Positions 31,701-42,230 of a DNA stretch of 64,000 bases are shown here, in pieces. The position numbers and the translations under genes were made by a program. Each line of letters starts with the position of its first letter. Positions within the stretch are counted from its first letter, which is position 1. The stretch is from Patiria miniata (Eukaryota; Echinodermata; Asteroidea; Valvatida; Asterinidae): assembly GCF_015706575.1 (NCBI RefSeq), contig NW_024037056.1, positions 620,001 through 684,000 of the forward strand, written 5' to 3'. The notes beneath the pieces were generated by a model, which was not told the DNA's origin, did no database searches, and saw only the letters and a list, made by a program, of their open reading frames with translations.

Positions 31701-34700
31701 CTTTTATGTGCAATTAATTGAACAACCGTCATTGCTTCATATACATTCGTTTACTTTTAAAAACCTCATACTTCTTTTAATAGCTTTTTGCTATGCAAAT
31801 TGTCTTAGATGGTTGCTTATTATTGATATGCATTGATAACTGAAAAGTGCATTAACCAGTTCGCGTCCAAGGACGTGATAACACGCACTGGCTGTTTTTA
31901 TACACAGGCACGGCTGACGTCAAGATTGCCTGACTCGCCTTCGGGTGACGTGTAAACACGTTAATCCCTCACACAAAGTTCGTGAAGTCTGTAGTCTGTA
32001 GAGGCGGACCATGTGTTCATCTTGAATTGGCTGTTGTGCATGGCCTATTGTTGTACAATATACGCTCCAGTGCACACTCCGGAGTATTGAAACCTAGGAG
32101 GTTTTGGCAAAAATATCGTACAAATACTGTTGAAATGACTCTTGCGAATCAGTAGTTGTGGCGTTTGGCTGGGCATCAGAAGTTGGCTGGAAAATTTTGA
32201 CTTTTGCAAAAACCAAATTTTCGGCAAAAATAATTCCAGCGCAAAGTGGTTAAGGAAGATATATCATCCAATTCATCTCATACTAAATGCATTAAGTTAT
32301 CAGACATTAAATGACAAGTAATGACATGGCCTACTTACATGTATTTAGAGAGAAAAAAGCATTTTGCTAGAAAAAAGAAGTAAGTAATTTTGCTGAAAAA
32401 TGTGTCCTACAAAATCAGTCACTTTTTTTCATCACATTCAAGTCTTTGTGCAGCATCTGTCATCAAATTGATATTGAAATTGGGGAGTCATGTTGGTGTA
32501 GCCTTCTACTGCTGTGGCCAGGGTTCGATTCCTGCCTGGCCCAATATGAAGATTGGTTTCAGTCGCTACTTGCATCCGTGGGTTTTCCTCAGAATATTCT
32601 TTTTGGATTTTCCTCCCACATCTAAAACTGTAATTTCTTTACATTGTCTTCTCTTTGTGGATATCACTGAATGTTAAAATATCCAGTTTTAACTACTCAG
32701 TTAAAATACGAAAAAAGAAAAAGAAATGTTAACAATTTGTACTTCGTAAGAACTTTAATTTGTGTACTAATTTCCTTGTCTTTGTTTAAATCCTTATGCC
32801 AGTGATCCTAAGGACAACATGGATATAGTCTTGCGTGGCAACAACTATCTTCTGACTAATACCAGATTGACTGACTCGGACGCACTGTCATTGTATAAGA
32901 CCTTGGCCAATAATGTCTATGTGACCGGCCTGGATCTGAGATACAACAATCTTACTGATGAAGGAGCTGTACACATCGGCAAGCTGCTGGAGGTTAGCAC
33001 ACATAGTTTAGAGACAATTTATAACCAGATTAACCACAGTTAACCATAGTTGACTAGCCCTGATAAACTGCTGGTTAGTCAGTGACTAGTGAAGGGATTG
33101 ACTGGTCTACCGAGGTCAATCTCATCGCTGGTTACAATGATTGCATACATCACAATGCATAACAGAGTGTTGGGACTAAGAAGTTTAGTTGATGTTGTCT
33201 TGATGGTTGATGTACCGACAGTTGCACATGCTTGGAGATTTGTGTTGTTACTCTTTTAGCAACTTTTTCTTCTGAGGTTAATGTACCCTTAATGTGCTTA
33301 CTGCTTATGGTCTTTATGAAATAGATGGAGGCTCTCTACGCAGAAAATAATTTGCTAAGCATTGGGTCTTGGGCTTGGAATACCCACGGAAGTCCCGGTA
33401 CTTTCTATGACCAAACTAGAGCAATGATCTGATAATTTTACACACTGACTCTACTTATCACTTGAGCAGGTCAGTAGTTCTTAAACTAATGTCCATCGCT
33501 ATTGCCATGCCGGTTTCTCATTCTACAATTTATAATGAACAAGAATATTTCTGTACATTTCTTCAATATAAGCTTCTCAAGTGTATTGTTGATATGTTTT
33601 ACCAGGAAACCTGTGCACTGCGAGGCCTGAACTTGCAGAGTAATGACATCGGACCAGCTGGAGCAGAGAACATAGCCAAAGCATTGCAGGTAAGATTGAA
33701 TCTTTGTACATAGCAAACCTCTCAACTCTTGGGTGTATGCATCCAACCTGTGGACTCTGTGTATGGGTGAAAACCAGTGAAATATGAATGAGAAGTTTGC
33801 TATGTGTCAGTCAGACAATCAGATAGTCAATCAGATGGTGTTTATTTTTTGGTTTCTGAACATTTTCAGTGATTTGTTTACCCTAACTGATCAATAAGAA
33901 TGAAGAAATCGTTTACCATTCCTGCAGGTAAATGAAACGTTGGTTTCATTGAAGCTGAATGGGAATAAGATAGAGAACAAGGGAGGAATGCACCTGGCAG
34001 GATGCTTGCAGGTCAACACAGCGTTGCAAGAACTGGACATAGGCGATGCTGACTTGGTAAGTCTCAAGACATTCACGTGCAATTGTTAATAACTGAATGA
34101 AGATTAGGCTGTGCCAACATAACAGAGACAGCTGATCATACAAGCAGCTAGTATGCATGCACTACAAATGACAAAGTTGATTTATTTAAAATGTCTAATA
34201 CTGGATGTGAATACACAAGTAACTCATTTATGGTTTTCTGTCATCTTCCTTGTATAACTTGAAGTGAGTAATATAGTATAGTATCCACGAGTTGGATACT
34301 ATAATTATTTTAAGTGTATGTAGTAGACATATCAAAGATAATTAATCTCAATAAATCTGAAAAGACCGCCCCCATTTGGTTTTGTTCATTATTCTCCACT
34401 TCGTCCTGTGCTAAGTTCTGTCTCATTTTGCCAGAAGGCTTCACACATCACCAATTGCTAGTGTTACTTTTTTGTGAAGGAAAACCTGGTATACACATTT
34501 TGTCAAGAAGCGGTAAACAAACACAATGGTTAAGGATTTTTTTTTGGAGTAATAGTTTCTTGTATTTGTCTTTATTTCAGGGCACTCAAAGCATAATAGC
34601 CCTAGCTACCGTCCTACATCACAACAGCACCCTCAAAGCGCTGTGTGTCAACCGACCTCTACTGTTCAGCCAGCAGGAAGAAACCACAGTCCATATGTCT

Positions 34701-37102
34701 CTCATGCTCAAGGTATTTGAAATATCTGTGACTGAATAAACAAATATTGTTTCTAACTGGTGTTCCATAGTCCTGCCAATCCAATTTATGCCAAAGATTT
34801 GAAATTGTGAAAATTGTTGTCTTCTCACAGGCTCCTAGAAAGTATGTATCGCAAATCATCGTAACACTGGCTTCAAGTTTATGTGCCAATTTGTTTTATT
34901 TTTTTCGTTTTAGGTTAATAGCACACTGAAGGAGCTCCATCTTCAGAAGTGTGACATTCGAGATTTTGGAGCTGATCGTCTTGTGGAGGCTCTGCAACAC
35001 AACATTGCACTAACTTACCTCGATCTTAGCTGGTAATATTTGTGTCAATTTAAAAATATGACAATTTAACCTGCAAAATGTTTTTTAAGTTTCATCCCCC
35101 ATGTTTTTGTAAAAAAAAAAGAATGTACTTAAAAGTTTAAAATGAAACGGAATAAAACTGCTGTAAACTGCTTTCTGACTGGATTAACCTGAAATATACC
35201 AATCAAAAAAATGAAGGCGGCCTGACATTCCGATCTTAACAAGATCTTCTTCAAAGGCAAAAGACTAGAAAATTTATCCCATTTTGAATAAAACATTGAG
35301 CGAAAATATCTATAAGGAATAATTACCCTAGAGAGTTTGAATAATTAGCAGCTGCACAATAGTTCAGGTGGATCTATTGTACATAAGATTCACAAATAAT
35401 GCAACTCCAAATAAAAGCCTTTGCTTGTAAAGTCTCAAAGTTACATTGAAAAGATATTATGGTATAACAGAACACTTGTGGCCTGTTGTGATATTAGAGT
35501 CCACGGGTTTTAAAGTCGGGGCAAATGAGCTTCAACTTGGCTGGTGTTGGCACCCTTGAGCATACGAAACCCATTGTCCAACAATCAATTGTATAACAGA
35601 TTGGTCCGTTGACTCAACTCAACGGAACTCCAACATGTTGGGATTGTTAATGTTTATGCATCTTCCTTGCAGCAATCGCATCACACGGGACGGTGCCAAG
35701 GCTTTCTCTAAGCTTCTCAAGCTGAACACTCCCCTGGAAATCCTAGACTTAGGATTCAACAGAATAGAAGACGATGGTGCAGTCAGCCTGAGTCAAGCTC
35801 TGGTCTCGCTCAACTCAAACCTAAAAACGTGAGTCATCATTAATTATGATCTCTATATCCTCACTGTCTGGATTGTTAACCTCAGGTTATTTTAATATCT
35901 CAGTTAGTTTAATATTGTAGGTAGTATTCTGTAGTTGTACCGGAGAAGATAGTACAATTTTAGAGGTGGGAGGAAAACCTCTGAAGAATGTTCCGAGAAA
36001 AACGCATGGAATTAGGCAGGGACTGAAAGCCCAATTGAAATGTTGGCCCAGGTTGGAATCAAACCCGGGTCACAGCGGTGGAAGGCGAGGAAAGTACTGC
36101 TACACCAACCTGACTCCCCATTATGTTGTCAGTGGTACACTGTTTAACTTCAAAGACATGCAAAAATTCAAGACATGGCAAATATTTGCATTGTCAATTT
36201 GCAAATTTTGAATTGAGTTCATATCAATCGAGTTTGTTTTGTTAAGTCATTTTTGCTTAACATTAATGTTGCATGAATATGAACCAACTTTCACTGTGTT
36301 ATTCTCAGGCTGGTCATAACAAGCAACAACATCGAGGCAACTGGACTGTGCGCCATAGCGAGAGCCATGAACACCAACACGACACTGACTAGTGTATTCA
36401 TATGGGGAAATCATCTGCAGGAACTTGCATGTGTGGTAGGTAACCAAACTTCATTGAATGTTTTTTCAAATATGCAGGAGGTCGACTCCTGAAATGTTGC
36501 ACCAGAGGAATGCCTAATAATTAATATGAGTAAGGCCAAAAAAAAAATTAGTCGGTCTCTGGTCAGCGCGCGCGTCGATTTTAATCATGCGCGTCAATCT
36601 TTTTTTTTCCAAAATGTTCCGCGGTAGCTCCAACAGCGCCCTCTGTTTCCGCACCTCCTTTTTTTTTAACCAAAGAGCACCAAGGAATGGGAAATTGCAC
36701 CAAGGCAAATGATCGAAAGCACCAAGGCAAATTATGGAGGACACCAATGTACATGAGGACACCAAAAAAACAAAAAAGTACCCACCTTGTCTGTACAATC
36801 CAAGCTTGAAGAAAAGAAAGAAAAAAAAGCAAAAAAAAAAAAAAAGCCGCGTGGCCGCGTCAATTCCGGAACTTTGGTCTCACCAGAGACCGAATTTTTT
36901 TTTTTTTGGCCTAATGTGTAGTTTTTTTTTTATTCTTGTTATTCAGGCATTTAACGGTTTGATGGAATCTGGTCGTCTGGATATAAAGGATACAGATGTT
37001 AAGCCATACATCGTAGATGGCCACGTCCTGCTTGCCGAGTTGAACCATGGGATACGTCGTCATTACTACTGGACTCCATTCTATGGTTCTGATGCAGAAT
37101 AA
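28756..37102 (+). CDS. LRRC34: Leucine-rich repeat protein, LRRC34-like
   Basis: Coding exons: 28756-28871, 32803-32992, 33606-33689, 33928-34056, 34581-34712, 34914-35032, 35673-35828, 36309-36435 and 36947-37102 (TAA). All phases agree, giving about 402 residues. An optional 18-nt exon at 29284-29301 would add six residues without changing frame. After a short N-terminal helix ('KPAPFIMKVLEKEKDD') come ribonuclease-inhibitor-type LRRs of about 28 residues ('VTGLDLRYNNLTDEGAVHIG', 'LRGLNLQSNDIGPAGAENIA' and so on). The conserved tail is 'DVKPYIVDGHVLLAELNHG' then 'RRHYYWTPFYGSDAE', which I associate with LRRC34. A 5'-UTR exon ending at 28344 (TTTAG/GTAAGT) and a second starting at 28694 (acceptor CAACAG) fit well. 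LRRC34 is linked to germline, pluripotent and ciliated cells in vertebrates; its biochemistry is poorly known. It could instead be another RI-type LRR paralogue. Confidence 0.75.
29430..29640. repeat. Degenerate AGTCAATCAC-type minisatellite in LRRC34 intron 1
   Basis: Units such as 'AAGTCAATCACAAGACATCAC' and inverted forms ('TGTGATTGACTTGTGATT') recur. Same motif as the arrays at 1565 and 48630, here partly in inverted orientation. Confidence 0.6.
30050..30545. repeat. Probable unclassified interspersed repeat with (AGAC)n tract
   Basis: Two related blocks ('GCAGCGTTTTTTGAGAACTTTTCGT' type near 30065 and 'GCAGCTTTTTCGAGAACCGCTCGT' type near 30352, each diverged) suggest internal duplication. 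The end carries an ACAGACAGACAG run (30485-30500). No coding domain. Confidence 0.4.
30744..30862. repeat. Minisatellite of 'AAGGCTTTGACCCTCAAGGCC' type, LRRC34 intron 1
   Basis: About five units, with a second diverged block (AAGGCCAAGGC words) at 31430-31550. Units share 'CCTCAAGCCTCGAGGCCAAGG' between the two blocks. Confidence 0.8.
31856..32249 (+). mobile_element. piggyBac-like MITE, TTAA duplication
   Basis: 394 bp, flanked by TTAA at 31852-31855 and 32250-32253. The left end is CCAGTTCGCGTCC; the inverted right end is CCACTTTGCGCTGG. TTAA targets and CC-starting termini are typical of piggyBac. No open frame. It lies in LRRC34 intron 1. Confidence 0.75.
32482..32680 (+). mobile_element. 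tRNA-derived SINE, family A
   Basis: A tRNA-like head with 'TGTTGGTGTAG' (A-box region) and 'GGTTCGATTCC' (B-box) is followed by a unique body ('GGTTTTCCTCAGAATATTC', 'TCCTCCCACATCTAAAACTG'). Another copy is inverted at 35935-36119 and a truncated one lies at 1111-1200. Confidence 0.75.
35935..36119 (-). mobile_element. tRNA-derived SINE, family A, inverted copy
   Basis: Read on the reverse strand it begins GGGGAGTCAGGTTGGTGTAG, has a B-box-like 'GGGTTTGATTCCAACC' and continues into the 'TTTTCCTCCCACCTCTAAAA' body. Lies in an LRRC34 intron. Confidence 0.7.
36534..36911. mobile_element. Harbinger-like MITE with TAA duplication
   Basis: 378 bp bounded by GGCC plus an A-run plus TCGGTCTCTGGT inverted at both ends (about 28-bp TIRs). 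It is flanked by TAA at 36531-36533 and 36912-36914. TWA targets and GG-starting ends fit PIF/Harbinger. The interior is low-complexity (A-runs, GCGC words). It occupies most of the last LRRC34 intron, ending 35 bases before the final exon's acceptor. Confidence 0.75.
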
Positions 37103-38580
37103 AGAGTTGCTGTCGGGTAGGGCTGTGCATCGGAACCGGGTACCTGTTCATGTCAGGAACCAGTTCCAGATTATGTAATCGGGCGCTTGTAACCAACTTC
37201 ACAAATTACATAGTAGCTTCTCATCAGAAAGGAAAAAAGAAAGGTTTTGAATGTCATTTTTGAGAAATGTTCAAAATGAAAACCAGGCTACACAGTTTCG
37301 CATTTATGAGGCTTGCAAAAGTTACAGTTAACACTTTATTACCCTAAGGCTATAAAGCTCACTACATGTACATACTTGTATCTTGCTGTATTGACGCGCT
37401 GATGTGGTTGTATTATCTTGCGGACCTTTACGAACAATCTGCACAGCTTTCATGATTTGAATTTTTGGGTTGAGTTTCTTTAACGGGTACCCATGTTTTT
37501 TTAATCCGGTACACGGTTCCCGTACTATCTGTAAATGCACACCCCTATTGTCTGGGGGGTGGGGGTGGGGGGTGGTTGATGGCTGATTTGACTGAACCCC
37601 CCCCCCCCCCATATATAGCTCCCTTTTTCTGCTGACTTGCAGATGTTTTTTGCTGTTTCATTAGGCAGTGTCAGATCCAAAAGTTTTCAGGTGACGCTCA
37701 CGAAATTAAGGCCTTAAGGAGTGAGGAGTTGTGATATTTTATGATCACATTTTTGGGAACTTAATTCTGGAAATATGTAAATAACAAACATTGATACGAC
37801 GGCTTGGGGGTATAGCCAGTCAAATTACTAAATATTTAACCTGTAATTTAATACTTTTTCGTGTACAATTCCTCTTAATTGTATATAAAATGTATTTGGA
37901 TTGCAATATTTGTGGATTTGATAAACATAGAATAAGAAATAAATTCAGATATTTTGTGTGTAATTCAGTGGAGTACATCAAATTAATTTTGGGCAAATGC
38001 TTTCTCCAAATGCTGAAATTCCATTTTTTTTTACCAAAAGAGCAACACATTTTGGACTAAATTTCCCTGAAATTTTCGACAGTTCTTCTTTTGAAATTTG
38101 TCAAAAAATCGAGTCGATATGTGTTTAAGCCAAAATTGAAAAAAAAGTGCAAGGGGGTAACCTTACATATTTAACAAAATATGGCAAAACAAATTGCATT
38201 TCAGCCAACAACGCAGAAAATGCAATGGATGCAAGAGAAACATCAATCAGTATTCCAACAAACACTAACAATCCTGCAGATTTCGGGAAAATTCGCCTAT
38301 AATTTTGAAAAAAAATTGAACGATTTTCTCCTAAATTTTCAATGTTAAGTTTCTTCTTAATTCATATTTGTTCAAAAATGGAGTCAAAGTGTGTTTCAGG
38401 ATCCTTTAGGCAAACTGTCCTGCAAGTTTAAGTAATTTCATTTTTCCGGACAAACAATTTATTAATGTGATGATTCCCTTGACAATGCGAAATTACATGT
38501 ACATGTGTATTTGAACTAACCGTCGCGTCTAGAAGTACATGTACATGCATTTATGTTGTCGTCATCAGTACCTTTATAAG
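37103..38580. other. LRRC34 3' UTR and intergenic
   Basis: No gene recognised. It contains poly-C (37597-37611) and AT-rich stretches. Confidence 0.55.
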
Positions 38581-38586
38581 CGACTG

Positions 38587-38795
38587 TATATATATAATCC
38601 CGAGGTCCCTACTCTTTGTGATGAAGGCTTATCAGCTTAGAGTGCAAGGCTAATAATCTTGCGCTCCGTAATTGCGTAAGCGCAAGTCGGTAGTTACACA
38701 ATCATTGTTACACCACGGGTGGTTATTAAACAGTTGGTATAGGCTAAATATTTCTTCATCTATTATGGTACAACTCTAGTCTACGCTACAATCTG
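38587..38795 (+). promoter_or_regulatory. Candidate SLC52A promoter and 5'-UTR exon
   Basis: A strong TATA box, TATATATAAT (38587-38596), would place transcription start near 38615. A good splice donor (ATCTG/GTAAGT) follows at 38795/38796. The next good acceptor in this direction is at 40121-40123, 34 bases before the SLC52A ATG. Spacing and order fit a TATA promoter, non-coding exon 1, then the coding exon. Confidence 0.55.
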
Positions 38796-39730
38796 GTAAG
38801 TTTTTGTGTAAATAATCATTTTTAAAGTCTTAGGCTTATGTCCATTTTCTAAGCTTTCCTAGCACGCTTCTCACAAAGGGACAAAAAAAGATCGGATCGG
38901 AGTGACGGAGCTATAGTAACCTTGTGGTGGTCAACAGAAAATGTCTTCACCATGATCTGGTTGCTCTAGCCATTGTTGGTACTATCGCCGTTGACTGTAG
39001 CTATATAACTACAAATGATGATCGACAATATGATTATTTGGCACATGGATTCAATTAACTCGTACGATCAAAAATTCACCACAAAGGAACGGCTAACCAA
39101 TATGAATAGTTAAAGTTCAATCTCAGGTCAAGCCTCGCCACTGTGCCCTAAAACGTGAATGAGTAAAAGAAAACTGGTTTGCGCAGACGATATCGTCAAT
39201 TCATGCCTGCATCACTCTTATCACACAATAGCCGTCGGTCATTGAGCGAATTTATAAAGTGCACCATGAACCATGGAGCTATATCAAATTACAATTTAAT
39301 ATAGCTCTGTGCGATGGACAGGGAATTATTGTAGCTGTCGGCATCTGTTGCATCATTTCCAAATTTCCAGCTCCGTCGCATCGTGCACCTAGCTACAGCA
39401 CCATCGAGAGTTATACACGCACCACAAACATCCCGTACGTATCTCGTTTTGATCGAAGATAACAGTGAATGATGAATCATTATTAGACGCAATTTTTGTC
39501 GACAGGATACAAGTACTGGGATTGCTTGGTGACCTCGCGTTGCCCCAAATTTGAACCTTTCACGGGACTCGCACTTGACTGGCATTGAAGTTCTGTGCTC
39601 GGTACATAGTGACGGTTCAAACGGACGTTCCAGCCAGACGGAATTGTGGGGTGATAGCATTGTGTTCCCATTATCCCTTTTTCTAAAGATTCTCTTCTGG
39701 GGTGATGTTTTTCTATTGTGAAAATAGTGG

Positions 39731-39766
39731 GGTGATGTGTCCTGAAAAGAACATCACCCCACAAGG
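39731..39766. repeat. Small hairpin (GTGGGGTGATGT stem)
   Basis: A 12-bp perfect stem, GTGGGGTGATGT/ACATCACCCCAC, with a 12-base loop. A second GGGGTGATGT lies just upstream (about 39700). Lies in the predicted SLC52A 5'-UTR intron. Confidence 0.7.
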
Positions 39767-40157
39767 GTGGTATGGTCAGAACGACGCAGCCTATGACACG
39801 CCATTATTGCTGCATTACCTCGTTAGTATTAGTAGGTTTTTGATCTTTTTTTTTGCTCTCTTTACGCGTCGACAGGTCATTGCAAACTATATTTGGTATC
39901 ATTCAAAGTGCGTCGATGAATGGCATATCATAAATACCTGTTGCCAGTGGTAAATATTTGCTTTTAGATAACTATATGCCTGATTGTTTGACGACTTAGT
40001 AACAGTTAGTAATGACCCCATCAAGTTCAAAACCAGCATCCAACCAAGTCTGATCTTCGAACTGCATACAGATTGCGTTGTCATGTTTTGGAGGTTTCAT
40101 CTGTTTTGTTATTTTTATTTCAGACTGGAATAACGCACACCTTGCGAGAGAAACAAA

Positions 40158-42230
40158 ATGGCGGAGCAAGAAAAGAGCCCTCTTCGAGTCCGCATCCCTG
40201 TCATCATTCTGGTCATGTTGTTTGGTACAGGATCGTGGGTAGCAATCAACGGGTTATGGGTTCAACTCCCACTCCTTGTGTCTCGTAACGTTCCTGAGGG
40301 TTACAACCTGGCTGCCTACCTTACCATCATCATCCAGCTGGCTAACATCGGTCCCTTGATCTTCACCCTGGCCAACTATTTCTCACCTAAGGGTCTACAT
40401 GTTGAGATCCCCGCCAATTTTGTCATTGTGTCGATCGGCTGCATCTCCACTCTGCTTCTGGTGTTCTTCTGGGATTACTACACAGTATGGGTCATCGATA
40501 ACACCCTACATAGCACAGCACTGCTGTGTTTAGCCTTCTTCCTATCCATCGTAGATTGCACCTCCTCAGTGGCCTTCACGCCCTTTATGTCTGTCCTCAA
40601 GAACTCTTATCTGACATGGTACTTCGTTGGGGAAGGTCTCAGCTCACTGCTTCCTAGCGTCGTGGCGTTGATTCAGGGGGTAGGGACTAAGGAGTGTGTA
40701 GCTAACAGCACTTACATCAACGAGACGATCATCAATGGCACTGTCGTCGAGCAGACATGTACCAACTGGCTACAGCGGGACACTCCGGAACGCTTTCCAC
40801 CTCAGAACTTCTTCGGGTTCCTCTTTGCCATGATGGTCACCTGCCTGATTTCCTTCACTATGCTGAACTACCTGCCGTTGGCCAAACGCGAACACGTCAA
40901 GAAGTACCAGCCTGAGACGGAGGACTCCAAGGTCGAAGATGCCCCGGTGAAAGGAGCCGAGAGCCGAACCATGTTGGTCTTCAGCGTCACGGCCGTTGAC
41001 GACACAACATCGCAGAATGATGTCGATGACGCCGAGCCTGACAAGGGCCATCACACCATCGAGGGCAAAGACGGCGCACAGACGCCCTCACAGCCGCCTG
41101 TGACCCGTTGGCAGTTTGCTTATCTCTTTGGCATCTTAACCTTCGTGACAGCAATGAGCAACGGGGCACTGCCGTCAATTCAGACCTACTCCTGCGCCCC
41201 TTACGGGCTCAACACCTACCTGATAGCATCCACCATGGCTAACATCGCTAATCCCCTGGCTGCTTTCCTGGTCATGCTCTTCCCTTTCCGTAGTCTACCA
41301 TTGATTGGTGTGACAACCATAGCCGGTACCCTTGCGGCAACATTCTGCTTGTTAACGGCAGGGCTGAGCCCGACTCCTCCATTGCAGTATGATGTTGCAG
41401 GTGATGCTATTATAGTAAGTATTATTGTGGTGATGTATTTATTTTGTTTTCTACTTAACATCGTTTTCACGTCATCTAGTTTTACCGTCTTGGAATAAAC
41501 ATAGCCGTGCCCAAATAATGCCTTGATTATTGACTGCTGATGATGAAAATAATAACTTTTTTCGATGGTTATCTAAATGTTACCACATGTTTACTGAATC
41601 TCAGTCTTGTTCCAAAACTGAAATTGGATATTGTCTGTTAGTCCAATAATCCAACCCAAAGAGGGCGCTATATCAACAAGATGAAACATTTAGTGATCCT
41701 CGTGCGCGCTGTACTCAACAAAAATGCGCGCGCCTGTGGTGAGTCTGGTTGCCAATGATGGCACTCGTATACTCGTATCGCCTCCAGTCGCGATGGCCGG
41801 CTGTCCATGCCATGAATTAGGGGCACGGTCAACCCTCGTGAAAAAAAAGTCTTGAACCAAGACTGGCTTATTCCTATCAGCTCGATCGGTGGTCACGTCG
41901 TCTGCACTCGTAGTAAAGCAGGCCATTGGGTTGAGCACAGTATAAAAAATAGTAGATGGAGGGCAAAACTATACAAATCTTCTTTTCTCTCCTCAGATTT
42001 TGGCGTGGATCTTCGTCAGTGGTTTCTTTGTGTATACCAAAGCTACCATAGCCTGGATACTTCGATGTCAAGCCGACAACCGCACGTTGCTGATTTGGTA
42101 CGGCGGGGTGTCTCAGATCGGATCTATGATCGGCGCTTTCGTCATGTTTCCGATCGTCACCATCGCTCAACTGTTCGTACCTTACTACGAGAATGTGTGT
42201 GACGGCAGGCCCATCTGCGAGACTGTGTAA
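40158..42230 (+). CDS. SLC52A3: Riboflavin transporter, SLC52A (RFVT) family
   Basis: Two coding exons, 40158-41414 and 41997-42230 (TAA), joined in phase 0, give 496 residues; human RFVTs are about 450-470. About 11 hydrophobic segments are visible. The first is 'VMLFGTGSWVAINGLWVQLP', the family's N-terminal signature. A luminal loop carries three N-glycosylation sequons (NST, NET, NGT; about residues 180-192), and a long acidic cytoplasmic loop lies between segments 6 and 7. Conserved parts include 'SSVAFTPFM', 'SNGALPSIQTYSCAPYG' and the end 'SQIGSMIGAFVMFPIV'. The protein would import riboflavin across the plasma membrane. The ATG sits 34 bases after an acceptor (AG at 40122-40123), in an AAAATGG context. 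Which vertebrate paralogue (A1, A2 or A3) it matches best is uncertain, since invertebrates often have a single or independently duplicated gene. Confidence 0.9.
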
